Source: Eubacteriales bacterium (GTDB taxonomy: Bacteria; Bacillota; Clostridia; Peptostreptococcales; Anaerovoracaceae). Taken from it: a DNA stretch of 64,000 nt. Positions 1 to 10,800 of this stretch are shown piece by piece. The stretch is taken from NCBI GenBank assembly GCA_028692105.1, contig JAQUYC010000002.1, positions 1 through 64,000 on the forward strand, given 5' to 3'. Numbering within the stretch: the first letter of the stretch is position 1; each line of letters starts with the position of its first letter. The translations under genes and the position numbers were made by a program. The notes under the pieces were generated by a model that saw only the letters and a list, made by a program, of their open reading frames with translations, was not told where the DNA came from and searched no databases.

Positions 1-2
1 AG

Positions 3-29
3 GGTGCTGAAAAACTCAGGAAATATTAA
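3..29 (+). CDS. 3' end of an upstream ORF (...GAEKLRKY*), truncated by the window edge, overlapping the next start codon as TAATG
   Basis: Frame 3 reads GGT GCT GAA AAA CTC AGG AAA TAT TAA; the final A is the A of the next ATG. Confidence 0.4.
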   Translation, partial: GAEKLRKY

Positions 30-655
30 TGAAAACAAATGTACCAGAAAGAATAACTGAATTGCTGCTGCATGCTGGTTCTATAACATCAGAAGATAAG
101 GAACTATATGAGTATGGAGTCAGACAAGGGATAATTTTGATTATAAATCTGGTTACAGTCATTGTGATAGGATTGTTGATAGGGATGGTGTGGCAAAGCT
201 TGGTTTTCTTGCTTGCATATAATCCTATAAGATCATATGCAGGCGGGTATCACGCCAGTACACAATTATCATGCTATTTGCTGTCAATTCCTATCATAAC
301 GATTATATTGCTTGGAATAAAGATTATACCTTGGAATGAATATATTTGTGCGGTAGTATTACTGTTTGCCGGAATGGTACTGTTTAAACTTGCACCTGTG
401 GAAGATTTGAACAAGTCCTTGAGACAAAATGAGATAGTCGTTTACAGGAAAAAATCACTAATTATTGCAGCTGTGCTCACTTGTATATCAATACTGCTCT
501 TGCTTGCTGGATTAACGCAAATCTCTGCCAGTATAACCATGGCTCTATTAATGACAGCCGTAATGCTGATACTAGGGGTATTTAAGAATAACAGAGTTAA
601 GGTTAAGGAAAAAAAGGTGTGTAGTCGATATGCAGATACAAAAAGTGGACGATAG
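29..655 (+). CDS. agrB-like: AgrB-like accessory gene regulator membrane protease
   Basis: Hydrophobic multi-TM protein with RSYAGGYHASTQLSC; the His/Cys spacing (H, +7 C) matches the AgrB catalytic pair. Confidence 0.85.
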   Translation: MKTNVPERITELLLHAGSITSEDKELYEYGVRQGIILIINLVTVIVIGLLIGMVWQSLVFLLAYNPIRSYAGGYHASTQLSCYLLSIPIITIILLGIKIIPWNEYICAVVLLFAGMVLFKLAPVEDLNKSLRQNEIVVYRKKSLIIAAVLTCISILLLLAGLTQISASITMALLMTAVMLILGVFKNNRVKVKEKKVCSRYADTKSGR

Positions 656-1232
656 ACCGATCATGGGCATAAAGATAATCGATACAGCTTTGTATACACA
701 AATAGGTAACAACGCAGAAACGACAACCCATTCAAACAGAGTGAGTCAATTATGCAGACTTTTAGGCAAGGCTATGAAGTTGCCCGATGCTGAAATCTAC
801 AAACTCGAAATCAGCGGGAGGGTTCATGACATAGGAAAAGCCGCAATAAAGTCGAGCATACTTAGTAAAGAGGGGCCTCTGACAGAAGAAGAATTGAATG
901 AGATAATGAGGCATCCGGAAATAGGTTATAACATACTGAAGTATCACCGGGGGATGACGGAAATAGCTGAATACGTTTTATCTCATCATGAAAGATATGA
1001 CGGCTCGGGATATCCGGCAGGACTTAAGAGGGAGCAAATCCCTCTTTTATCAAGAATAATAGCGGTGGTAGATTCTTATGACGCTATGACAAATCCAAGG
1101 CCATACAAGTCAAAATTAGATGAAGATGAGGCTGTCTTGGAACTTATAAAAAACAAAGGAAAGCAATTCGATCCGATAATCGTTGACGCTTTTATCAGGG
1201 AGGTATTAAGAAAAACCATCTGTGCTGTATAA
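630..1232 (+). CDS. HD-GYP domain phosphodiesterase-like protein, stand-alone
   Basis: VHDIGK (HD) and HHERYDGSGYP (GYP) motifs; overlaps the end of the AgrB-like ORF. Confidence 0.88.
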   Translation: MQIQKVDDRPIMGIKIIDTALYTQIGNNAETTTHSNRVSQLCRLLGKAMKLPDAEIYKLEISGRVHDIGKAAIKSSILSKEGPLTEEELNEIMRHPEIGYNILKYHRGMTEIAEYVLSHHERYDGSGYPAGLKREQIPLLSRIIAVVDSYDAMTNPRPYKSKLDEDEAVLELIKNKGKQFDPIIVDAFIREVLRKTICAV

Positions 1233-1280
1233 GTCTGGGAATGGGAGATAATGTTCAAAAATATTTAGCTAAAAACACCA

Positions 1281-1311
1281 TGGGAATACTTTAAAAAGTA
1301 TTCCCATTTTT
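1281..1311 (+). terminator. Rho-independent terminator after the HD-GYP gene
   Basis: tgggaatacttt-aaaa-agtattccca followed by tttt. Confidence 0.75.
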
Positions 1312-1349
1312 ATCGGAAAGAAAGATATTTTAGAGGTTAAAACGATTGG

Positions 1350-2204
1350 ATGTATGAAAAACAATTAAAATTAAAATGCGAAGAATTAGAGAAAGAGATA
1401 AAATTTAAAAACGAGTCTCTACTATTTATTACACATGAATTAAAAACCCCACTCTCAATTATCGAATTTATTATTCAGATGATTGAAGTGAACTGCAAAG
1501 ATGAATTGTCAGATAAAATGGGCAAATATTTGTATAAAATCAGGCAGAACACTTACCGTCAGAGGAGACTGGTAAATAATATAATGGATTATAATCGAAT
1601 TAATCCAGACCAATACCAATTATACCTTACGAGAGTCGATATTGTTCAACTATCCAGATTAATAATAGAATCTATCAACGTTTATGCAGAACGAAAAAGT
1701 ATTAAGATGACATTTGATTCAACCATTTCAAATTTCTACCTGTTGATCGATATGTATTTATATGAAAGAATTCTATTAAATCTTCTTTCGAATGCAATAA
1801 AATATACACCGGAAGGGAAATCCGTCGATGTTAGGATATTCCGTCAGGAATCAAAGGGCTGTCACAATGTTTGCATTCAAGTGAAAGATAGCGGTATCGG
1901 TATACCGAATGACAAAAAGGAACTTATATTTGAAAGATTTGGACAAGCTGACAGATTCCCAAACAGATGTGCAGAAGGAAGCGGAATAGGACTCTATCTT
2001 GTTAAAGTGCTGGTTTCAATAATGGATGGAGAAATAAATGTAGAAAGTAAAGTAGGGGTCGGAAGTACATTTTCCTTGATACTTCCCGCAATAGATACGG
2101 ATTTAAATATGCCTGTAATGGATACGAAAGCAATGGAAGTTGTAAAGGAGCAGTTCATCACTGCAGCAGATATAGAGTTTTCCGATATCTACTACGGAAC
2201 GTAA
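1350..2204 (+). CDS. Soluble sensor histidine kinase (HisKA + HATPase_c)
   Basis: FITHELKTPLS H-box, NLLSNAIKYTPEG N-box, DSGIGIP G1, GSGIGLYLVK G2. Confidence 0.9.
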   Translation: MYEKQLKLKCEELEKEIKFKNESLLFITHELKTPLSIIEFIIQMIEVNCKDELSDKMGKYLYKIRQNTYRQRRLVNNIMDYNRINPDQYQLYLTRVDIVQLSRLIIESINVYAERKSIKMTFDSTISNFYLLIDMYLYERILLNLLSNAIKYTPEGKSVDVRIFRQESKGCHNVCIQVKDSGIGIPNDKKELIFERFGQADRFPNRCAEGSGIGLYLVKVLVSIMDGEINVESKVGVGSTFSLILPAIDTDLNMPVMDTKAMEVVKEQFITAADIEFSDIYYGT

Positions 2205-2363
2205 AAACCATGCCTATTTAAGCAATCTTTAGTGTTTTACAGATTCCTGCCTAATAATCATGCAGGAACTAAATTTTTTTTCGCTGGATATTAACATTAT
2301 AAGTACGGCTGACATATTTATATAGATGAATGTATTTTGATGTAATAGAAAAGGAGATAAAAA

Positions 2364-2711
2364 ATGCAAGGCGTTATTTTAAACGAAAAAGGTGAATTCG
2401 TAAAAGCAGCGATTGTTAATATTAAAAAGGCCCGCGAATCTGAGGGTGGAAATGAACAGGAGATTTATACATATACACGTTCCGATGAAAGTGGAAAATT
2501 CTTCATACAGGATCTTGATCCAGCGGAAGAATACATCATTGAAATACATCTGGAAGATTCAAACTCAGACACAGAGACCGGCTATCCCGCAGAAGAACAG
2601 AAAAAAGAAGACATTATTATGAATACTGAATCTGCTAATGTTATGTATATCAAACCAAATCATGACATTAGAGACAAACTATATCAAATAAGAAATAATA
2701 CATGGTGGTAG
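2364..2711 (+). CDS. Small protein with carboxypeptidase-regulatory-like (CNA-B/transthyretin-like) beta-sandwich signature, no signal peptide
   Basis: MQGVILNEKGEFVKAAIVNIKK...SDESGKFFIQDLDPAEEYIIEI; RBS aaggaga upstream. Confidence 0.6.
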   Translation: MQGVILNEKGEFVKAAIVNIKKARESEGGNEQEIYTYTRSDESGKFFIQDLDPAEEYIIEIHLEDSNSDTETGYPAEEQKKEDIIMNTESANVMYIKPNHDIRDKLYQIRNNTWW

Positions 2712-2735
2712 GATTAAATTGTTGTAATTAATTTC

Positions 2736-4235
2736 TTAATCCAGCAGGGCTGCAAAATCTTCAATTTTCTTGATAATTCGATCTTTTTGGCTTTTACTAT
2801 TTTTTCTCACTTTATTTTGCAGATAGTCCCAGAAAGCAGTTGACATGTTTTGTTCGGTTATAATGAATAATGTTGTAAACGCAGCCTTCCCTGCAACTAT
2901 GGCACCCAATTCTTCTTTAGCATATATCCAGCCGAAAGCCTCATTGCCCTCATCTATGGTAATATCATAATTTTCATAGGTTTTTAGCAGCATGACAATT
3001 TGTTTCAAATGGAGTTTCAGTTCGTAAGGGGTGTAGAATAGCTCTGTGGTCCCCGCTAAACCGGTCAATATCAGGGGTACTTTCCCGGATTTTGAGATTT
3101 CAAGGTCAGGCAGTTTTATAATATCAAACATACGGTATGACTCAAGATGCCTTTTTAGCTGAATCTCATTTCTGCGGAAGAATTCAAGGAATCCGGGAGT
3201 CTTTATTCGATCAGCCATTGCACCAGCAGCCTGAGGGGGTAATGTAGATATAGACAGTCCCTGTGAGCATAATGTAATATCTCGCTGCTCTGCATCAAAT
3301 TCTGCATATAATCTAAAGAATTCGTCAGCCTGCTTTGGAGTGAATAATCTCATAAGTGGCTTACAAACGCTTAAATAGCCTTCATATTCCTCAACCAATG
3401 ACAGGATTGCACGCTTGTCGGTATGGTATAGATTAAATGTGTTATTTGCATCTATGCGAGAAGTCGTCACTGTAATTGCCGCATTATTCGGAGCGATAAA
3501 CATTGTATGAGCAAACAGCCCGTCACGGATTTTCGGACAATAGTAAGGCTGAACAGCTCCGGTAAAATAGACAGGCATCCATTTAATGAATGCTTGAAAC
3601 ATTTCATCGACATTACGGTTCACTGTATGTATGATTTTAATCTTATGTCCGGAAGCAATCACTCTGCCTAAAAGGCTTTTCCATAACTGTGCATATTCGG
3701 GGATATCGTTCAGCCATTTCATAGTCTCATCGCTATATAAAAGCAGTGTTTGAGGACCATCGGATGATATTACTTCATCCAGAAAACGGACTACCGCTTC
3801 TCGTTTGCCTTCAACACCAAAATAATACTCAACACTGCGCGGCTTGCGCGGAGTGATCGTATAAGGACCTGATTCCATGAGCTTCGTTAAATCCGGCTTG
3901 TTGAACAGGCTTATATAAGTCTCATCTTTTTTTATACATTTATCACTGTCTTCATTAAGCCAGGCGGCGATAGCAGCGGCCTTTTTTTTTGGATCAGACG
4001 GAAGCGGTTCAAGGAACCCGGCAGTATTCATCAATAAATCCTGCTGTTGGTGGGTGGTAATCCTACTTGCCAGATATTCTGACATAGAAGCCAGAAATCC
4101 CGGGTTTTTAGGAAGACGTCTGCCGCCATTACGGAGTCTGCTGATATGTGATGGATCAAGGGAGATGGCAGCACCCATTGCACTGTTGCTGGTGTTTGTC
4201 AGTTTCATTAAAAAATCCAGTTTATCACAGAACAT
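2736..4235 (-). CDS. Uncharacterised helix-turn-helix transcriptional regulator with a large C-terminal domain of unknown function
   Basis: N-terminal SNSAMGAAISLDPSHISRLRNGGRRLPKN resembles an XRE-type HTH; ~400-aa remainder not recognised. Confidence 0.6.
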   Translation of the reverse strand: MFCDKLDFLMKLTNTSNSAMGAAISLDPSHISRLRNGGRRLPKNPGFLASMSEYLASRITTHQQQDLLMNTAGFLEPLPSDPKKKAAAIAAWLNEDSDKCIKKDETYISLFNKPDLTKLMESGPYTITPRKPRSVEYYFGVEGKREAVVRFLDEVISSDGPQTLLLYSDETMKWLNDIPEYAQLWKSLLGRVIASGHKIKIIHTVNRNVDEMFQAFIKWMPVYFTGAVQPYYCPKIRDGLFAHTMFIAPNNAAITVTTSRIDANNTFNLYHTDKRAILSLVEEYEGYLSVCKPLMRLFTPKQADEFFRLYAEFDAEQRDITLCSQGLSISTLPPQAAGAMADRIKTPGFLEFFRRNEIQLKRHLESYRMFDIIKLPDLEISKSGKVPLILTGLAGTTELFYTPYELKLHLKQIVMLLKTYENYDITIDEGNEAFGWIYAKEELGAIVAGKAAFTTLFIITEQNMSTAFWDYLQNKVRKNSKSQKDRIIKKIEDFAALLD

Positions 4236-4378
4236 TATAACCTCTCTATTAGCTCACCCAATTCTATATTTTCAAAGCTTGTAACTCTCTTTGATTCCAA
4301 GGACAATCAAATATCACATTTTATACAAAGCAATCATAAGTTTTACTTGTAGATTTCTACTGCATAACATAGATATAT

Positions 4379-4449
4379 TTGACACTACTGTAAGCATATC
4401 AATTTGACATTATCGTGTCAACATATTTGGCACAATTGAAAACTGCCAA
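4379..4449. promoter_or_regulatory. Candidate operator cluster in the divergent intergenic region
   Basis: TTGACA (4379-4384); TTGACA-N6-TGTCAA (4404-4421); TTGGCA-N11-TGCCAA (4427-4449). Confidence 0.45.
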
Positions 4450-4592
4450 ATAAGGCAAAAACCTTTTCATGAACACACTCCCTATATAGAATACTATTAA
4501 AAATCAGCCCTCAATAAACTATACAAAAATGTAGGCAAACTCAAATAAATTTTGATATGAACCAATTATATTCAAGGAGATAAGGGATTGTT

Positions 4593-4874
4593 ATGAAAAT
4601 CAAAATTAAAACCGGAATGTTTCATACAGAACTCTGTGAAATTGAGGCAATAGACAACAGCATCATAATCAGCGGGGATGGCTTTAAATCTATTGAGTTA
4701 GATAAGTCTGCGGTATGGGAAATATATATGAGGCTATCGGGACTCAAAAGTCCGGTTTTCGAAATCCGTACTGAATCTGGGGAAATAGAAGGAATACTTG
4801 CTGACTCTGCAGACGCAGAGGAATTTATGCTGTTTTTGAAAAGAGAGTTTGGCCGAAAGGCCATCATTGATTGA
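4593..4874 (+). CDS. Small conserved-looking hypothetical protein (93 aa)
   Basis: ORF with RBS caaggaga upstream; ends just before the SLH protein start. Confidence 0.6.
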   Translation: MKIKIKTGMFHTELCEIEAIDNSIIISGDGFKSIELDKSAVWEIYMRLSGLKSPVFEIRTESGEIEGILADSADAEEFMLFLKREFGRKAIID

Positions 4875-4888
4875 TGGAGGTGTATGAA

Positions 4889-7800
4889 TTGAAAAGAAAG
4901 ATGACTGCAATTATCCTTACTGTTGCAATGGTGTTGACTGTTTTACCGCCGGGAGCTTTTGCGGAAGAGCCGGGAGGAGAACCATCGTTTGAAGCGGTGT
5001 TCTCTGATTGGACAGGCAGGACAGCCATAGAAGGTGATACGACCTTTTACATCGAAGCGACCGGTACCGGTCTGGATGGTTATGAGGGAGTAGTAGGTAC
5101 ATACACGAATAATAACCCGGATACAGGCGTATTCAGCCCGGCAGCATCGCAGAGCGGACATTGGATGCTTGGAACGGATAAGAACGGAAAAGAGAGACAC
5201 ATCTATAAGATGACGATGGATGGCGACGGGGAATTACAATATCAGGTCGATTCCACTGTAGTATACTATTATTTCCGCCTTACAAATGATAATGGAGCAA
5301 CATATTTTGATAGCGGAAAAGCTTATCCAGAGCTTATTGCATCATCTCCTTATATTATGATTGAATCAGCGGAGCTTCCTTCAGAAATAGCAGTAGGGGC
5401 TGATTTGATAGAATACTCTGTTACGCTCGGCACAGGAAGTCCATTTACGGATGAAAGAGAAGTGTCTGTGAAGCTTTGCAGCGGGACAAAGGAAACTATG
5501 TGGTCACCCATTACTGAGACCGGAACTATAAGCACTTCGACGGATGCTGATTTTATCAATTTGGGGAATGGGAGATGGAAGATAGGCGGCACCTTTGCTT
5601 TGGATGCACTGACTGCGGGCACTGAGCTTTATCTGCGCATTTCATGTCCGGATGCCAATAATCCTGCGTACTCTTCAAATTCAGTTCATGTGCTGGGAAC
5701 GAATTCTATCGGGCAGTTTTCATTGTCCGGCGCTGTGGCAGGCAGATTATCATTTGGACACGGCGAGGGCAGTTCCTATGAGGCGGCGGATGACGCAACA
5801 TTTTATCTTGCGGGAGGAATTGGAGACACAGTACATACCTTTACGCTTACAGGTACAGATATATCCGATACCTCAAAATTGAGTGTGACAGGCGGCACAT
5901 TGATGCCTGACTCACTGGTAAGCGGATCAATGCAGGGTATATATGAGCTTACCGGAGGCGTAACGATTCCAGCAGGCAGCACAAGTCTTAGCTTTCAGTA
6001 TGACGGGCAGACGCTCCATAGCATTGCGCTGGACCGAAGCACTCTTAACCCCGGCTCGAGTGTTTATGCAACATCAGTAAAAAAAATAAGAGTCGCATCA
6101 AATAATTCTGTAACACTTCAGCTTTCCGGATTTAATCTGCCTGTATCAGCTTCAGCCTATACAGGCAAAACAGAATGGGATTCAAAAGAAATAGCTTTTC
6201 AATGTACTTCACTCATGGAAGAAAACGGACTGTTGACATTGATTTTGACACCAGATCAGCCTATATCAGGCAGCGGTGCTCTTGATATCCTATATAACAC
6301 TGATCCGCTGCGGAAGGTAACCTATAATATTGGCGACATTTCTTTAGATAATACGGGATATAGTATGATTTTTGTTGATTTTGGGCCGACAACTGCTGCT
6401 GATGCGGGTTCAGAATCTCACGCGCTGCTTGGAATCAGCGGAGAACAGGACCTTACATTGATTGGTAAGGGATTCCAGAACACTATAAATTACATTGCCT
6501 GCTTTATGGAGCATACGGCAGCAGGGTTATCCGCACCTGCTGCGCAACTTTCAGCTAAGTATATTTCAGCCACTCAACTTTCTGTTTCGGAAGCAGAGAC
6601 TAAAAATCTGGCGCGAGGCTGGTACGGAGTTTATCTGATTGCCGACGATGTACAGATCAGTGGATTTGCAGATGCTGCGCTTCTTCCGAAGGAAGGAGAA
6701 GAGCAGGTTATAAACCCGACGGTTTCTATCAACGGCGGTGCGGAAAGCACGACGAATAGTGCTATCACAATAAGTATGACACCGGGCAGCTTTACACAGG
6801 TTCGCTTTGCGGAAAGTCAGGAAGCACTGTCATCAGCTTCGTGGCAGATTATTGGGCTGACCGGATATACGCTGAGTGACGGTTTCGGCAGTAAGACTAT
6901 CTATTTCGAATTCAAGGATTCGAGCAATGCGCTTGCCTATCAAACAAACAAGACGATCTTATACCGGACGTCAGAGCTGCTGCCTGCACCGGAGCAATGC
7001 GGAATCAGCGGAGTGACTGCTGCTTCGGATGGTGGTATCAAGCTATACAGCGGTACAAAATATACGGCATATATATACTATGCCGGTGACGGCTATCTCG
7101 GAAAACTGACGGTATTGGATTCTGAGGGAGTTGAACTGGAAGCTCATACGCTGAACAGGACAGCGACAAAAGACGGAAATCATATATATTCAAAAGCGAT
7201 TGTAGTACCGGATGCCGGAAAAACGCTCAAATTTTCTTTAACAGGTGCGTACGGCCCTGCTACCCTGACTGCAGACAAAGCAGTTTCAGTGCTGTCGGTT
7301 CCTGCGATTACATATCCAAATCTGCCCATTATTGCGAGATCATTCGGCTATGCCGGAGATGTCATGGCTTATCTGGTAGATATAGCAAAGCCGGTTCAGT
7401 TCGGTTTTCAGGGAACACCGGGCAAGACAGCGACAGCGGTGATCAAGACGGAGGGTGCGGCAGATAAAACAATCAATTTAAATGAAACGACTCCCGGAAG
7501 CGGAATTTATGCAGGCAGCGGCAGTATTCCAGGCACGGCTTCAAAATTGACAGGTATTACTTATGTATTGTCAGACGGGGGAAGTGAAAGCGATAGCAGG
7601 GTCTATACATATACAGATCATTTTATCATGCCGAAACTGACCTTTACGGATATCGATAACAGCTATAATGATGTCAGGCTCACGATTATCGGCCCGGGAT
7701 ATTATTACCGCGTGCAAAACATTGCGGATTCCGATGCAGAGTTTGTAAACCTTTCTTTAGGTGAGTATACTTATTCATTGAGCGGATCAAGCGGCTTAAT

Positions 7801-10800
7801 AAAAAATGGGACCAAGGTAATAAGCAGCGGGAATAATACCGTAAGTCTTTCCGACCTTCCGAAACTCAGCAGTCTTTCTTTTGATGCGGCCGGGACAGTG
7901 CCCGCTAACACACAAGTCAAATGCAGCTTTATACTCAACGGTAAAGACGTAATCAAGTTGATTCAATTCGATAATGAATTAAAACAGATTCCTGCCGGTA
8001 CGGAGGTTGCGTATGAACTGGTGCTGCCCTATGATGCAGTAAAAACAATACAGCCGGCCGCAGGAACGGTTACATTGTCGGAAGTGGCAAATTCCGCTAC
8101 TGTCGGATTTGTACCTTATGAAATGGTCAGCGTAAGCGGTAAAGTGACTAACGAAGTATCCGGCAAACCTCTTGCGGGGGCTATGATAAGTGCATTACAG
8201 AAGATTGGGCAGGGATTGAATGAGTTTTATGCTTCATCTAATGATACTGCCGATGCAGAAGGCAATTACAGCCTGAGCATTTACAAAGATGAAGATGCAG
8301 CTATAAGGTATCAGTCGGGTGGATACAGGGAAGTTGTGGTGACGGATGACTACAGCGTCAATACTGTTATAAATAAGGCAATGCAGTACGACACCTTAAA
8401 CAAAGTATCTGTAGATTTTATGACATATCCGCTTGCTGAGAACGGAGAGCAATTCGAATCGCCAAAACGGACTGATAACGGATATATTACACTGAAAAAT
8501 GCAGTCGTTGACAATGTATCGCTGAACACGGCATATTATGCATGGGAATATACAGGCTCAGGCTATACAAGACATGTGAAGCTTTCCTCTGATACAATAT
8601 CAAAATATCCCGGTAAGAATGTATTACTGAGTTTTCAAGCAACAAAGGAATATGTACTGGATAACGATTCAGTAAATGTCAGCCTTAATGCAGATTCCAA
8701 TGGGCATGCGGTGATAAAAGCATATCAGAAAGGGATTATAAGCGCTGATGTTGATGGGATTTCTCCAAGTTATCTTCTCGTATTTGACGGAAATGGCAAA
8801 CTGCAGGGCGAACCTGTTAAAGGAAGTCTGAGGCTGACTTCAGAAACTCTCTATTTGGATGAGGGCAGCTATACTGTAATGGTTTTGAGGGGCGACAACC
8901 TTACCAGATTGAATGGTCTGCGTTCTCTGACAGCAATCCAGACGCTGATCGACGCAGGACTGCTGGACTCTGAATGCTATTCGATGCGCAGCGGAGTGAG
9001 CGTAACAACAGGAAGAATCACAAATCTGGGGAATCTTTCACCTTCAGAGAATGTGACGAATGAAATGCTTGGCGCAGTCGATGTTCGCATCAACACAGAA
9101 TCCACAGAAGAATTGAACGGTGAGATTTATGCAAATATCACCATTGAAAAAGCCGCTCCGGAAGGATCAGCAATGAACTTTGAAGGAATAAGCTTTTGGA
9201 GGGCAAACGATCCGGTCAATGCTACAAATAAATATTATATAAATGGGAAAGAAAGAAGCAGCATTAATCTATTATGGGGTTCAGAAAAGACCGCAGAAAA
9301 ACTGAGAGCAGCCTATGCCCTGGGACCTGATGATAATACGCTTATTTCAGGGGGAAAGGTACAAGTAAGCTATAAGTTGAACGGGACACCTTTTACTGAG
9401 AATTATGATATATCTGAAGCAGTGCAGAAGGTCACTCTTACAGCACCATCTTCAATGTTATCCGGTGAACCTGCGAAAAATGTTGAGGTAGGCGGAATTG
9501 CAAAGTCAGGAGAAAAGGTTGAAATTTACGACGATAAGACCAAAATTGCCGAGGTTACTGCAGGAACAGGAAACCGATGGCAGGCTTCCGTATCTTTGCT
9601 CAATCCGGAAAGAAGCGGCTACCACAGCCTCTGGGCAAAATCCGGGACGGCTGTATCACCTGAGGTCATCTGTAAGATTTTCCGCCAGGGGAGCATGTCC
9701 TATATCAGCAATTTCAAATGGGTGCATCACAACACATCGGTTCAGAGAGATATTACCGTGGAATTAACTGATCTCTCTAAAATCAATTCTGCGGCTCTTC
9801 AAAGCCTCAGCTACTATCCGGCTGCACCATCAACAATATCATTCAAAATAAACGGACTGAAGAAAGACAAGCTGAATCACGTTTGGCTTATAAATACTGT
9901 TAACGGAAGCGAAAAATCATTTTCTGCTGCTTGTATTGAAGATGGGGCAGATTCTTCTGTCTGGAGCACCGGCAAGGTATATCTGGGGCAAACAGGAAAA
10001 CTTGCTGTACGGTATGATCTGGCATCCTCAGATACGGACGACATCTATATGCTGACAGGTGATGAAAAACCAAGCGTCTCAATACTGCTGAATGCGACAA
10101 ATCCGGCGGATCTTATGGATCCCGCTAAGGTTCCTGCGGCAATCCGGGATAACGCAGATCAAGCTGATTTTACTATTGATGAAACAGCGGGAGACGGCAG
10201 CGGTCTTGCCATGACGCATGATGCGGGCGGCCTTACAGTAGAAAATGAATTTGAATTTATTCCTGAAGACGAAAAGCTTACAGAAGCGCAATTGGAGGAA
10301 GAAGGATATCTTAAGGTAGTAACAAAAGAAGGGACTCTTTGGGTAAAGCAGGAAGTGACAGAAACAGAGATTAACGGTATCGTAACTATCGAAATGAACC
10401 GCAAGGTGTTCATGGATGACGACCTCGCTTCGCAGCTCGAAGGCAGGAGGAGATTTGGCAGTATGTTATTTACATCCGGAGATCCGGGATCCTCACCCCT
10501 GATCGGAAGCTTATCATTATTCGCAGCCGGAGGTGCAGGAGATGCGGCATTGACGGGAATCGAATGGAGCGGAAACATCACAGGAGGTCTCGAACTTGTG
10601 GGAGATCTAAAAGGAGTGGCTTACGTCAGTGAGAAATTTGTAAAAGGCGTGAGTATACTGGGGGCGGTAGGAACAGTGGCTAAAATTGCCGGAGGTCCCA
10701 GTACGAAGGATGCCAACATTCTGATTCAAGCTTTGAAGAACATCGAAAATGCAGATACCCGCAGAGCATTGGCGCGTGAAATCGCAGATTACAGCGCTCT

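Noticed and set aside
4427-4449. TTGGCAC considered as a sigma-54 -24 element, since rpoN is present in the window
   Set aside because: No TTGC -12 element at the required spacing (TGGCAC-N5-aaaa); an inverted repeat reading fits better.
10159-10581. 140-aa minus-strand ORF inside the giant SLH gene
   Set aside because: Shadow ORF with no RBS or recognisable motif.
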